This document shows positions 35,181-46,639 of a stretch of 64,000 nucleotides of DNA, in pieces (positions within the stretch are counted from its first letter, which is position 1; every line of letters starts with the position of its first letter). The DNA is from Sequoia sempervirens. Taxonomy: Eukaryota; Streptophyta; Pinopsida; Cupressales; Cupressaceae. The notes below the pieces were generated by a model that saw only the letters and a list, made by a program, of their open reading frames with translations, made no database searches and was not told where the DNA came from. Both the position numbers and the translations under genes were made by a program. The stretch spans positions 1 through 64,000 of the forward strand of contig VDFB02296709.1 in NCBI GenBank assembly GCA_007258455.2, written 5' to 3'.

Positions 35181-35593
35181 CTAATGCACTAGAAAATTGA
35201 TCTCTAGATATTGATCCAAATTATGAGCTTCCTCAATAGTAGAAACTTTAGCACTATAAGATTTATGAAGGGTTCTTGATACCTTTTTCACAATTTCACT
35301 TTCCTCCAGTTTTCCACCAAGACCGTTAATGGCATTGACAATTTCATCCACCCTTAGAATGTAGCCTGCAATATCTTCATGCTCTGACATCCTTAGGGTT
35401 TCAAATTTGGCTTTAAAATTTTGCATCTTTGCTTGCTTGACCTTAGAATCTACTTCATAAATTCTCTTCAACTTCTCCTAGACCTCTTTAGTAGTTTTGT
35501 AGCTTATCACCTTCACAAGTTTTGAATTAGAAAGTCCATTCAAAATAGCACTCCTTTCTTTTCCATTATTATCATAATCCTTGATATCATCTT
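35181..35593 (-). pseudogene. Element D gag capsid part, N-terminally deleted
   Basis: MSEHEDIAGYILRVDEIVNA and LHKSYSAKVSTIEEAHNLDQ (35181-35471) match the copia gag (UBN2-type) domain. Upstream, after a stop, the frame continues as LSNSKLVKVISYKTTKEV and stops abruptly at 35593, where LTR sequence begins. A deletion has joined gag to the LTR. Confidence 0.88.
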
Positions 35594-36567
35594 CACTTGA
35601 TCACCCATACATCATTTCACACCACATCTTACATCAAACACTTCTCCAACAATTGACCTTATATATCTTCCACAACCACAAATAAACTTCTCCAAGTCAA
35701 CTTCAATGAAACATATGCACCTCAAATGTGCAACCACCAAATAGGTTGGCACCACACACTTCCATGATGGAAAGAAGTGTACGAATCCCACATCAAGGGT
35801 TAAATAGGACCCAATTCTACACTAAAACACTACATCAGGCTTCCAAAATCCATGAAGCACATCCGCAAATAGCAGTAACATGTTAGGTTGGCCAAACCAG
35901 TATTAACACCACCAAGCAACCAAATTCACACTTCACCAGGTCTGAAAACATCTTGCAAACCATGTAGCAACATTACACAAAATATTGGAATATTCCAACA
36001 CCAACAAAATATTCAAAAAAATAACTAGCGCAAACACATGAAATAAAAAATTCTATCATCTTGTGCAACCAATCAAACTACCATTGAGATACAATTCATG
36101 AACCAAGCTTGTGGAATAGCTGAACACCAAACCATCCAAGGGAAGACAGATACAAGCATCATTAGCACATTCCCAAATTTGCAAGACAATAAGCTTGATT
36201 GCGGAGAAATGTGAATCAATTCCATTTCTCCCAGATTTTCCTCTTCACAAGCTAGACACTATCAAACACATCTTCTACTGCCCCACGATCTAAAACCTGA
36301 AACTCTAGATATGACACCTTCAAAGGCCTTTTTGATCATCACATCCAAACTACACAAGCATAACTTCAAGAATGAAGAAATGTGGAGCACAACATAGAAC
36401 ACATCTATATCACCTTGTACGCTCTATACAAATTTTCTCAAAAGCACTTGGAAACCAAGTGACCCTACTACATTTGCAACACCTGCTGAACACCAAAAAC
36501 ACCTTCTCATCATGACCACACTAGAGGTTGAAATCAATGACAACGACAATGATAACATAGTGCAAAA
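35594..36567 (-). repeat. 5' LTR of element D, truncated
   Basis: Matches 26540-26910 and 30780-31308 of the 3' LTR without the 3.9-kb insertion. The last roughly 530 bp of the LTR (counterpart of 26010-26535) are deleted together with the primer-binding site. It contains a short private insertion near 36186-36240. Confidence 0.88.
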
Positions 36568-36572
36568 AGTTT
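36568..36572. repeat. 5-bp target site duplication of element D, right
   Basis: AGTTT; compare AGTGT at 26005-26009. Confidence 0.7.
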
Positions 36573-37499
36573 CATACCATATTGTTCGGGTTTGTGAGGA
36601 GTCCAAGTTTCTTGGCAAAGACAAACATTAGAGGAAGAGCAACATACACTATCATACAAGAAAAATTTTGAAGCATGAAAGTTGAGAGGATAAAGTAATG
36701 TTTAAGGTGGTCTATAGTTTAGGGCACCTTTAATGGTTAAATTAGGTGGTGCACAGCTACAAAGAAGGGATTTTTAAGAAAAAAATGATTTTTCATTGAA
36801 TGAGTTTGTTAAGAGTCATACCAACATGGGAAATCATACGTGAAATCATACGTGCATTGGAGCTTAAATAAAGGATTCAAAAAGGTCAAAAACAAAAACC
36901 TCTTTGGTTCGCTTATAAGTTGGAAGTATCATAATTTTTGGAGGAAGCATGCAAATAAAGGAAGAGGCTACCATTTAGAATTGGTTTAGGTTATCTTAAA
37001 CTTAAAGGGAACTAGTCTAGGATGTCGCACCATGCTAGATTGGTGGGAGCACAAGGAAATTTGGTCACTACATTTCCAAGTCAGAATAATATTGTGTTAA
37101 TATTGAACAATAAAAAGTTGATGAAATTACTACTATGGTTATGGTTATGGTAACAATTTGAAGTATATTTTTATTTTTATTTTAAATGTGCATGCATTTA
37201 ATGTGTTTGAATGGGGAAATTACTTATGTAAAAAATGGGTGAAATATTAATTAAAATGATAAATCAAACTCAATAACTCTATTAAACAAGAGCAAAGAAA
37301 CAATAGTCCTACAAAGTATTCAATAGAATTTTTGTATGTTAGTGGACAAGAGAAATTTGGTTATTCTTTGTAAAAAAAATGTTCTCAGTTTGGGATGTAT
37401 TATTATAGATTCATACAACTAATCATTATAGGTTGATTTTAGATGGAAAAGCCAACACTTTGAATGTAGTCAAGAAGAAACACAATTCACCTTGATTAG

Positions 37500-38140
37500 T
37501 GCAACCAAAGACAACCAATTGAGCATTTAAAAAAGGTTGATAACATGGATAAGCATCGTTGGCCCAAGTTGGTTTTTGAGGAAGATTGAAAATGTTGGTA
37601 AAAGACTTGGATGAAGTAGAACAAGTGGTTGAGAAAGTGGGACATTAATCTACATGAATTTCCTAACAATATTAAAGAGATAAAAAGTTTGTGTTAGAAA
37701 AGTTCAAGACTACCATGTGGACAAATTAGATTGGTTGTAAAAAAGAACACTATGTCAAAGAGTTCAACCCCAAGTGGGAGAACAACGAAAAATCTTACTT
37801 GAGGACTATAGTTAAAGGAAAAACTAAAATATTAGTTGCATAGTTGAGGATAGGCTCTCATCATCTTAGATGGGATATGGGTAGATGGACATTCCCCAAG
37901 GAAGAATGGGAAAAAATAACTTGAATTTTTTGCAACAAAGGGGTGGTTGAATTGAGCGACACTTCATCCTGGAATGTGCAGCATATGAGGATATTTATAT
38001 TCATTTCAAAAAATATATGAAGGTGGGCAGTTTGAATGAGCTATTTGAGGAGGCAATACCTCACAAAACGATTAGCTTTTTGATGAAGATTCATAAAAGA
38101 AGGGTCGACATCAAAAGGAACTTGAAAATGTGTTAATGAT
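37500..38140 (+). pseudogene. LINE ORF2 C-terminal relic
   Basis: Broken frames read WPKLVFEED and KTWMK, RKWDINLHEFPNNIKEIKSL, EFNPKWENNEKSYL, LRIGSHHLRWDMGRWTFPKE, CNKGVVELERHFILECAAYE and ISFLMKIHKRR. The last three correspond to the tail of non-LTR ORF2 proteins, where S-H-x-L-R-x-[ED]-x-G-R-W and a Cys-His-Cys cluster follow the RT. No RNase H follows, unlike the LINE at 54532-57620, so this is a different LINE group. It sits immediately beyond element B. Confidence 0.75.
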
Positions 38141-38289
38141 GGTTTCCTAGGTCCCTTAGACTACTTGGTCTCATGGAAATCATTAAAATTCCTTAATTTC
38201 ATTTATTAATACAAGTGTACGTTTACTTTATTGATATTAAAAGTTAAAGAACAACAAAAATGGATGGAGTTGAAGGTACTATACAACAA

Positions 38290-38850
38290 ATAAATCCATT
38301 AAGAAAAAGGTGCAAATAATTTGATGAATAATTTTTCTAAATTATTTGTAGAGCCTAAAGGGATACCCCAAAGAGAACTATATGCTATGAGATTTAGGTA
38401 TTGCATGAGTGTCCTTTATCTAAATTGGGGTCATATAAACAAAGTGTTGTTGAAGCACCATAAGTCAAGAAGTTTTCAAGAAGTTGTTGGAGCAAAGGGT
38501 AATTAGACCAAGTGTCTCTTCTTATAGATTATCTATTGCTATAGTGCCAAAGAAAGATAGGACATAGTGGATATGCATAGATTATTTGGGACTAAATAGG
38601 ATGACTATAAAAATTTAGTATCTACTACCTCAAATTAGTGATTTATTGCATCAATTGTAGCATTCCAAGAACTTTATGAAGTTGGAACTTAAATTTGGTT
38701 ATCATTAAATGAGGTTAAAAAAGAAATATATGTGGAAGATAACATTCAAGATATGTTAGGGAATGTTCAAGTTGTTATTTTTACCATTTGGATTGTGTAA
38801 TGCATTAGCTACCTATAAGAGAGGAAACTATTTTTTTTATTTCAACCTCT
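38290..38850 (+). pseudogene. Ty3/gypsy reverse transcriptase relic
   Basis: LFVEPKGIPQRELYAMRFRY, then EQRVIRPSVSSYRLSIAIVP, then KKDRT-stop-WICIDYLGLNRM, then MKLELKFGYH and PFGLCNALATYKR. This is the N-terminal half of a gypsy RT with stops, without its catalytic loop or any following domain. It belongs to neither A, B nor C by sequence. Confidence 0.85.
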
Positions 38851-39508
38851 AAAATATTTTAGAGAGAATTTAAAACATGAGACTATAATTTATGCAATTA
38901 ATCATAGTTTTTAAACCTATCTAAATGTATTTTCCTAATTTGAAACTATTTTAATTCCCTAGATGAAATACTACGGTTTTTGTTTTTGAACTAAGAGAAA
39001 CTGATAATAAATTAAGAATATAATAACAAAATATAGAAAGTGAATATAAAAATATAAATCCAGAGCAAGAATTTGGAGAAAATTTTAGAGAAAACCTATA
39101 ATTGAGACATGAGTGCAACTCATATATGATAGTGCAATTATGCTAGTTTTCAAATATGTTGTAATCTTGTGTATCAAAAACACACAATACAAACAAAAAA
39201 TAGTTATCTTGTAGCAATAATAAGAAAGTACACACATAGCAGTAACCAAAAATAATAACAAAAATCACTAAAACCAAATAAATGATCTATATTATAAACA
39301 AAATGTATTATAAGTTAAATTGCCAAAAATAAATAATAAGATGGTTAAGAACACAAAACCTTCATGTGTTAAAACCACCAAGAGTACCTGTGCCTAGGAC
39401 AAGAAAAAATTTGGTGACCTCTTGAAATCTTGTTAATATTGTCAAGCCCCAATTTTGGTCTTTGACCTCCACAAGTAGTCAAATAAAAAATAGATTAGAG
39501 TTGTGTGC
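38851..39508. other. Non-coding AT-rich stretch
   Basis: Nothing recognised. It is the left flank of element C and continues, interrupted, at 50206. Confidence 0.6.
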
Positions 39509-39513
39509 GGTCT
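39509..39513. repeat. 5-bp target site duplication of element C, left
   Basis: GGTCT, identical to 50201-50205. Confidence 0.9.
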
Positions 39514-39731
39514 TGTGGCAACAAAAATTATACTCCCTTCTTGGAGATAGTGTAATTTCTTGCCTAATTTGGACCTATTTTAGTACCCTTGCATTAAATA
39601 CCCTTTTAAATCATCTTAAATAGGCCCCTAAGACCCTTTATTTCAGATCTCAAGGCTTATTTCAACTAAAAACCCAACAAAATCACCAAAATCATTAAAA
39701 CTTCTAACAACCCATCCCAAAAAACTAGGGT

Positions 39732-39812
39732 GGGACTCATATGCCACCTTGGGTGTATGAGTCCCCCTAGGTGGGACCCATACACCAAAAGTGGTGTATG
39801 AGTCCCATTTAG
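39732..39812. repeat. Cluster of complementary GGGACTCATA / TATGAGTCCC motifs
   Basis: GGGACTCATATGCC, GGTGTATGAGTCCCC, GGGACCCATACACC and GGTGTATGAGTCCC alternate in orientation within 80 bp and could fold into stem-loops. Further copies are at 40600-40630, 40706-40737 and 41250-41265. The other LTR has them at 48790-48870, 49680-49710 and 49790-49822. Confidence 0.8.
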
Positions 39813-39904
39813 CCCCTTTTAGGATTTGAGCGGGAAATTCAAATTTTTAATTCAAATTTTTGGTGGATGTCGGCTTTTGAGATATAAATAATAGGTGTAA
39901 TGCC

Positions 39905-39912
39905 TATATAAA
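39905..39912 (+). promoter_or_regulatory. Probable TATA box of element C LTR
   Basis: TATATAAA followed by CAAGCTTC, in the middle of the LTR where transcription would start. The 3' LTR has TATTTAAA at 48970. Confidence 0.5.
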
Positions 39913-41574
39913 CAAGCTTCTAAGTCATTATTTTCAATCTAGAAGAGCAAGATCTAAGCATTTCAAGCATTCTTCACAAGAGCATTCAAGAACAAGTAAT
40001 AAGCAAAGTTGAAGCCTTGGAGCAGCATTAAAGTGTTTTTGCAGGTCTTCAAGCTCACTTTAATTCAATATCTAGCATTATTAAGGATTGATTATGGTTT
40101 CCTATGGTGAATCATGATGGATTCTAGGTTGGGGAGATGCAACTAGCCTTCAAGCCAAGCCTAATGATTTGTTTCCTACGTGATTCCATCCTCCATTATC
40201 ATTATGCATTCAGCCTAAGGAAGGTACATGCATTATTAGGGATCGTTTGGGTGATTAGGGATCTCTCAAAGTGAGTTATTCATGTCCATGCTTCATTCTT
40301 GCATCTCATTCTAGCACAATAGAATAGAGTTGCATTGCATTTCTAATTTCCTAACCTTAGGCACACTTAAGGTTAGGGTTTATGTTCACATTTACATTCA
40401 AGATCCATTTTTTCTATCAAGGTTTAATTACCAAACTAGGGATTGACTGAGGAAAACCCCCCATAAGAAAATCAACTCTATACTTTGTTTTGCATGTCTT
40501 TTTACAGGTTTAGATCCAGAAATCAGTTTAGTGAGGAAGAGAAGAGATTGGAGCACAGATATGGACTTTGAATTCTTGAAAAAGCGAAACAAAACTAATA
40601 TGCCAGAAGTGGCGTATGAGTCCCACTACAGAAAATTTTCTAGATTTTTGAAGATCTTGAATGTGCACTGTCAGAAACCTGTTCCAGTCTAGAAACCCTA
40701 GGTTGGGATTGATATGCCAAAAGTGGCGTATGAGTCCTAGTGTTCCCTAAAAGTATCATTTTCAACATTTCAGAGTCAATTCCAAGCTCCTTTAGATTTC
40801 TAGGTGCACTTCTATGTTTTTCCAGTTTTTTGTTCAAATTTGCATTTTTTCTAGGTCATTTAGTGAAGTTTTTCATTGCATTAGGTCTTGAATTTCATTA
40901 TTCTTTCCAAGCCCTAGCTTGGTGGTGAACCCTTCTTTAGTCATTAATCAGACCCTAGGACATCCCTATTGTAGATCTCTTTCCTTCATTCCATCCTTGG
41001 ATTGAGATCTCTATGGTTTCCTTGAGTGAAACTTGAGTGAAATAGGAGGAGCCCTATCTCTTCAAGGATACAAACCCTCTTCCCCCTAACTTGCACTTGG
41101 AATTTTTTAAAATTTATGCAAAAATCCTCATCTAGGACTTATACACCCTTTGGGCGATTTAGTTCCAGTGCAGATGATTTTGCCTAATTTTTGGGTATTA
41201 CGTGGTGGTTGTTATTCAACATTCAAACCTCTGAGAAAACCTATTTGGGACTCATACGCCCCTCTACATGATTTTTTCCTGTCTCAGATTTTAAACTGCA
41301 TTTTCCAACATTGAATTCTCTATTTTTGTGTTTTTGTTTGTTGTTGTTAGTTATCTATTTCAATTTGCAGAGTTTCTGTTACATTCATTTCATTAGATTT
41401 AGCATAGTTTACATTCATTGCAATTTTGGATAGAATTAGATTACAATACTTTTCATTTTCAACATCACTTCATAGTTCAATTAGATTAAATTACATTTGG
41501 CATTCGTTAGAAAACAAAAACCAAAAATACCTAAAAACCAATGAACCACTTGGAGAAAGCATAATTATTTGAAT

Positions 41575-42715
41575 ATGTCAAATCTCTTTTTCCAAGTTAA
41601 CCTAACCCTCAAGCCTTTTAGTAGTGATGATTTTGAAATGTTAGATGAAGCCTTTGAGGATTTCATCTCACAAGGTTCATCCACTAAGGCTTGTTATGAC
41701 ACAAAAACAAAGAGAAGTTAACGTGATTCAACCTCAACTTATCCTTTACCCACCTTCACACAAATCTCAAACTCAAAACAAACCTATTTTCACTCTTGAA
41801 CCACCTAAGAACAATGTTTTGCAGCAATCAAGTTATAATACCATTTCTCATACATATAACACTAGAAAAAATTCACAACCAAAACAACCAACTACAACAC
41901 CTTTACCTTTGCCTAATCCTATCTTGCCTAGTGCTCCTCGTTTTCCCACACATAGTGGGAAGGAGAATGATCTTGTTGAACAACTTAAGAATACTCTTGC
42001 AAATATATCCCTATGGGACCTAATTTAGAATTCATGTAATTATCACACTATGCTCCAAACTGCCTTGCAACAAGTAGTGGTTCCCTCTGGTACAAATGTA
42101 AATGATGTGGCAGCTCTAATACAAGGAATGAATATAGTTAATGTAGACATTACCTTTCACCAACATGAGCTACCTCCTTTGGAAATGAGAAAGAGAAATG
42201 ATGCATTCATGATAATAACCACCTATGATGGGTGGGAAATAAAAAGAACCCTTGTTGACAATGGTTCTGCTCTTAATGTGTGTAGTGTGACCCTTTTGGA
42301 AAAACTAGGCATGGATAAATCAAGAATTCAACCTAATTCCTTATCGATTTGAGGATTTGACAATATAGGAAAGGAACTGCTTGGTGTAATTAATTTGGCT
42401 ATTACAGTTGGAAAGGCTACCTTGCAAAATCCTATTCATGTCATGTCTGATAATCTTTCATACAATCTTCTTTTAGGGTGACCTTGGATTCATGAGATGC
42501 ATGCGGTACCTTCAACTCTTCATCATATAATAAAGTATGTCTATAACAACAAAGTATGCCAAATTGAAATAGACCCCAAGCCTGAAAGTTGCTTACAAGT
42601 TGAAAAAGGAATGTCAAGTCCTCTAAACACATTAATTCCAACATCGAGCATAGAACCTATGGACGAAGATAAACAAGAGTTGAAAATGGTATCAAAGTTA
42701 TTGGAAGATGATTAG
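41575..42715 (+). pseudogene. Element C gag remnant and aspartic protease
   Basis: A frame starts MSNLFFQVNLTLKPFSSDDF at 41575 and shifts into the open piece 41645-42028, Pro/Gln-rich and ending LVEQLKNTLANISLWDLI. After a stop, 42050-42352 contains IKRTLVDNGSALNVCSVTLL. D-N-G-S-A is the form of the protease motif in Tat-type elements, with the catalytic Asp kept. A further open piece, 42497-42715, completes the protease region. No capsid domain or CCHC knuckle is seen, so gag is strongly shortened. Confidence 0.8.
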
Positions 42716-42793
42716 GGTTCCTTGGAGTTCACACCTTCGTTTATGGGAGAATAAAAAATCACAAAAAAAGAAATTGAAAAATAAAAGCAAGCA

Positions 42794-43265
42794 ATGGTGA
42801 TGTCAACGTGGAATTCAGAAGAAAACTCACAAGCATCTACCTCATCTACTCTAGAAGAAGACACGAGCTATACAACAAACTTTAATGAGATAGATTATCA
42901 ACAACCACCAAACCTGCAAGAAATGGAGAGACTTTATGGGAAAGGTTATAAATTCATGAAACAATTTGGTTATAGTGGAAAGGATGTGGAAAGAAAGAAC
43001 AAGGTATATGTGTTCCTATAGAGCCTAACATGCAAGAAACGAAAAGTGGTTTGGGATATTTCCCTTCCAAGATAATGCAAAAAACAAAAAGAATCTCACT
43101 AAATATCAACATCATCATGTGTAATCCTAATACAACCCTTACCTTGAAGCATCCAGAATTGATTGACACAACTTACGAAGCATCATTGGAATTCTTCAAA
43201 GATGATGAAACCTTGAAAGAAATTCTAGAAGTTTATGACAAACCATTTACTCCTAAAAATAAATA
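42794..43265 (+). pseudogene. Element C spacer with G-patch-like segment
   Basis: Open pieces 42794-43021 and 43030-43266 read MERLYGKGYKFMKQFGYSGK and SGLGYFPSK, then acidic text ending ILEVYDKPFTPKNK. Gly-rich G-patch segments occur between protease and RT in this lineage; here it is decayed, so the assignment is tentative. Confidence 0.5.
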
Positions 43266-43358
43266 GGTTACATGTGTTATGATTAGTACCAAGAAAAAGA
43301 TGGAGAAGAGGAAAGTAATGAGATTAACAATAACAATGAAGAATACAACCCCAAATTT

Positions 43359-44335
43359 ATGAAGCAAAATGCACTTCCTTTAGGAGATACAATTGACATA
43401 CCAATGGATATTAACAATGAAGCAAAAGTGATAAAAATAGGAAAGTGCCTTGATGATGATGAACAAGAAGACCATGCAACTTTTCTTCATGACTTTTTTG
43501 ATCTTTTCACTTGGAATTATTTGGATATGTCAGGAATTGATCCTAAGATCGTAACACGCAACGTAGTCCTCATTGAAAATGCTAAACCCATTAGACAAAA
43601 GATATGAAAGATGAATCCTAAGATAGCCTTGCTAGTTAAGGCCAAGATTGAGAAGCTCCTTGAAGCTAGTTTTATACGTCCTATAGATTACTCTCCTTGG
43701 ATCTCGAACATTGTCGCAAAACCAGAAAATCGTATTAGGATGTGTACAGACTTTCGTGATTTGAATAAAGCATATTTAAAAGATGACTTTCCCCTTCCTA
43801 ATAATGACATGATAGTGGAATCGACTGCATGACATGATTTGTTGTCATTTATGGATGGATTCTCTGGATACAATCAAATCTTTATCAATCCTCAAGATCA
43901 ATACAAAACAACATTCACCATAGCTTGGGGAACATTCTATTGGGTAATGATGCCTTTTGGATTAAATAATGCAAGCGCAACGTATCAATGAGCTATGACA
44001 TTGATATTTCACGATTACATACATAAGATTTTGGAAGATTATGTTGATGATATTCTAGCCAAATCTTTAACTCGTCAAGACAATGTGAATATTCTTCAAA
44101 ATATCTTCGAGCGAATGAGAAAATACAACATGAGACTAAATCTGAAAAAGTGTGTCTTTGGTGTAGATAGTGGAAAACTTTTAGGTTGTATCGTATCTCA
44201 CAGAGGCAATGAGCTAGACATAAAGAAAATTGAGTTAACATGCCACCTCCTAGAAACATTTCTCAATTATGCACTTTACAAGGAAGAATTCAAGCTATCT
44301 GCTATTTTGTAGCATCCCTAGCAGACCAAACATTA
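43359..44335 (+). pseudogene. Element C reverse transcriptase
   Basis: One frame runs through 43359-44312 with three TGA stops. Motifs: FFDLFTWNYLDMSGIDPKIV, RPIDYSPWISNIVAKP, RMCTDFRDLNKAYLKDDFPL, FMDGFSGYNQIFINPQD (first Asp), MMPFGLNNASATYQ, and LEDYVDDILAKS with the catalytic pair intact. Two of the stops lie where related proteins have Arg (QKI-stop-KMN, TYQ-stop-AMT). Of the three gypsy RTs in this window this has the best preserved active site. Confidence 0.94.
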
Positions 44336-44850
44336 CCATTTACACATCTACTTAAGAAAGATGTTCAATTTAATTGGAATAAGGATTGTAAATAGGATTT
44401 TGTGAGTTTAAAAGATTATCTTGTCAGTCCACCTGTTTTACAACCTGCTATATAGAACAAACCATTTATCCTTTATACAACAACATTGGCCCATGCTTTC
44501 ACAACATTGTTGGCTCAACAAGATGAAAATGGTAAAGAACATCATGTTTATTATATTAGCCAAACTTTGATTGATTATGAGAAATGATACACAACAATAG
44601 AGAAACAATTTTTGGCTCTTGCATTTGCTACAAGTAAATTGAGATATTACCTATTAAATTCTAAAATACACGTGATGAAAAAATTTGATCCTTTAAGACA
44701 TATTTTCACTAAAACAAATTTATCAAGAAGCTTAGGTAAGTGGGTTATGTTGTTAAGTGAGTTTGAACTTAAGTTTATTTTGCAAAAAGCAATTAAAGGT
44801 CAAGCCTTGACCGACCAACTAGCTGATGCTCCTTCTCCTTTAGCGTTACC
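44336..44850 (+). pseudogene. Element C first RNase H
   Basis: NKPFILYTTTLAHAFTTLLA (first position, with Thr where the catalytic Asp is usual), HHVYYISQTLIDYEK-stop-YTTIEKQFLALAFATSKLRYY with Glu kept, then FDPLRHIFTKTNLSRSLGKW. This is the RNase H attached to RT in all Ty3 elements. Confidence 0.9.
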
Positions 44851-44869
44851 TAATAATGATTCACTCCTC

Positions 44870-45260
44870 GACTATAATGTGTTGACAATTGAAACTAATA
44901 AATGGGAGTTATATTTTTACGGATCTAAGTGTAGAACTGGCTCCGATGTGGGGGTTATAATAATCTCGCCCGCGGGAGAGCCTATTCCCTTGTCTTATCG
45001 CTTAAAATTCCTATGTACAAACAACACCACTGAGTATGAAGCATGCTTGAATTATGGGAGCACAAGACATTAATATATTCGATGATTCATAATTAATCAT
45101 TAAATAAATAAATGGGACATATCAAGTGAAACAAGACAAATTATCGAAATACAAGGATCTTACAATGACTTTTTTAGACAAGTTTAATTCATACACCATT
45201 GACAACATCCCACGAAAAAGATAATTGACATGTGGATGCAATGGCGAGTGTGGGTTCCCT
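44870..45260 (+). pseudogene. Element C second (archaeal-type) RNase H
   Basis: WELYFYGSKCRTGSDVGVII and ISPAGEPIPLSYRLKF then NNTTEYEACL, followed in another frame by INIFDDS and, near 45230, DVDAMAS. This extra domain defines the Tat group. The first catalytic residue (normally F-D-G-S) is Tyr; the Glu of T-E-Y-E-A and the Asp of F-D-D-S remain. Confidence 0.88.
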
Positions 45261-46620
45261 TATATCTACTCAAGACCTTCAAAATACTTCACATTTATTG
45301 TGCATATAGTTATGAAACCATCAATATATGATAAAATAGAAGAAGTATTATCAACAACCATGGAAAACTCAAGTGAATGGTATGCTTCGATATTTAATTA
45401 TTTAAAATATGGTACCTTTCCTGAGTTGACAACTAAGAACACTCAAGCCTACCTTTGAAAACTTGCATCTAAATATATAATTCTCATCGACGTATTGTAT
45501 CGGAGGTCCTTTGATGGTCTCTTACTTAGATGCCTTAAACAATCTGAAATCCCCACAACACTTGAACAAACTCATGCAGGTGCTTGTAGAGGTCATTTTG
45601 GAGGAAGAACATTAGTCCAAAAACTAAACCACATAGGATACTATTGGAGACATATGGAACAAGAATGCTTTGCATACGTTAAAAAATGTCACAAATGCCA
45701 AGAACATAGCAATTTGATCCATGATCCTACCTCTGAACTTCATGCTCAAGTTCCTATTTGGCCCTTTGCAATTTGGGGTTTGGAACTCATTGGAAAAATA
45801 TCACCACCTTCCTCCGCCAGACATACATTCATAATCACTACAACATACTACTTCACGAAATGGGTAGAAGCAATTCCCCTTCATTCAACAACTGTCGGTG
45901 TGATATGTCATTTCATATTGGAACACATTATTGCATGCTTTGGACTTCCTTCTACGTTAGATTCAGAAAATGGGGAGCCATTTAAGAATAATGACATGAA
46001 GAAGTTCTTAGAGACATTTAACATTCAACATCATTTTTCAACACCCTACTATCCGCAATCTAATGGTCAAGAAGAATCAATTAATAAAACCCTCAAAAAA
46101 ATCTTAAGGAAAACCATTAGCAAACATAATAAGGATTGGAACACACAACTAACATATGTGTTATGGGCTTATCGCACGAATGTTAGATTATCCATTGGGA
46201 CTACCACTTACAACCTCGTCTATGGCACCGAGGCAATAATTCCCTTGGAGTTAGAGATACATTAAGGATTACTCTTCAAGGACTTATTGATGATAATACT
46301 TATAAAGAACAACGATTAAATCAACTTGAAATCCTTGACGAATAGAAAATTAACTCTCTTGCGCACCTTCAGGCTTACTCTAGTAGAAAGTAGTGTAGTT
46401 ACAATGACAATGTTATCCCTCGATAATTCAATAAAGGTGATTTGGTGTTACGTGAGAATCAACGTAATGTCAATGCCACCCCAACTGAAAAAGGAAAGTT
46501 CAGCCCTAATTGGCTAGGACCTTACAAAGTCAACGAAAGTTATGCGTCTAGAGCATACAAATTTTAACAGAAATGGATGATACACCTCTTAAAGAACCTA
46601 TCAATGTCACACATCTACAC
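45261..46620 (+). pseudogene. Element C integrase
   Basis: The open part 45495-46265 (256 residues) has the zinc domain (EQTHAGACRGHFGGRTLVQK, CHKCQEHSNLIH), then the core. IWGLELIGKISPP has Glu where the first catalytic Asp is usual, TLDSENGEPFKNNDMKKF has Glu in place of the second, and NGQEESINKTLKKIL keeps the Glu. The end reads YGTEAIIPLELEIH. After a stop the C-terminal part follows in broken frames (FNKGDLVLRENQRN, FSPNWLGPYKV). Both Asp-to-Glu changes would impair catalysis. Confidence 0.93.
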
Positions 46621-46639
46621 TGGTACTATGTCTAATTTT

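Larger units (their letters stand above)
26010..36567 (-). mobile_element. Element D: Ty1/copia retrotransposon
   Basis: On the minus strand the order is 5' LTR remnant, gag, protease, integrase, RT, RNase H, polypurine tract, 3' LTR. Integrase before RT defines Ty1/copia. It sits in the 3' LTR of element B. Its own 3' LTR holds a 3.9-kb insertion. A deletion fused the 5' LTR to the middle of gag, removing the LTR end, the primer-binding site and the gag N-terminus. Integrase has lost two catalytic residues, although the RT YVDD motif is intact. Confidence 0.92.
12934..37406 (+). mobile_element. Element B: Ty3/gypsy chromovirus, host of the nest
   Basis: Order on the plus strand: 5' LTR (split), primer-binding site (20468), gag (20714), protease, RT, RNase H, integrase, chromodomain (to about 25255), polypurine tract and 3' LTR from 25307 (split). 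The two LTRs align as 12934-13416 with 25505-25977, 13816-14165 plus 19978-20467 with 36573-37406. They are separated by insertions found in only one LTR each. The 5' LTR start lies in the gap. Every domain is broken. The left flank and so the target duplication cannot be seen. Confidence 0.9.
25307..37406 (+). repeat. 3' LTR of element B, interrupted by copia element D
   Basis: LTR sequence occupies 25307-26009 and 36568-37406, about 1.5 kb in total. The copia element lies between with a 5-bp duplication. The second part contains the empty site of the Mutator-like element (36916-36924), and the first part the empty site of the MITE (near 25977). Confidence 0.9.
39514..41094 (+). repeat. 5' LTR of element C
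   Basis: Starts TGTGGCAAC and matches the 3' LTR until CTTCCCCCT (41089). The last bases are altered, so the exact end is uncertain. It carries repeated complementary motifs around GTATGAGTCCC. Confidence 0.88.
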
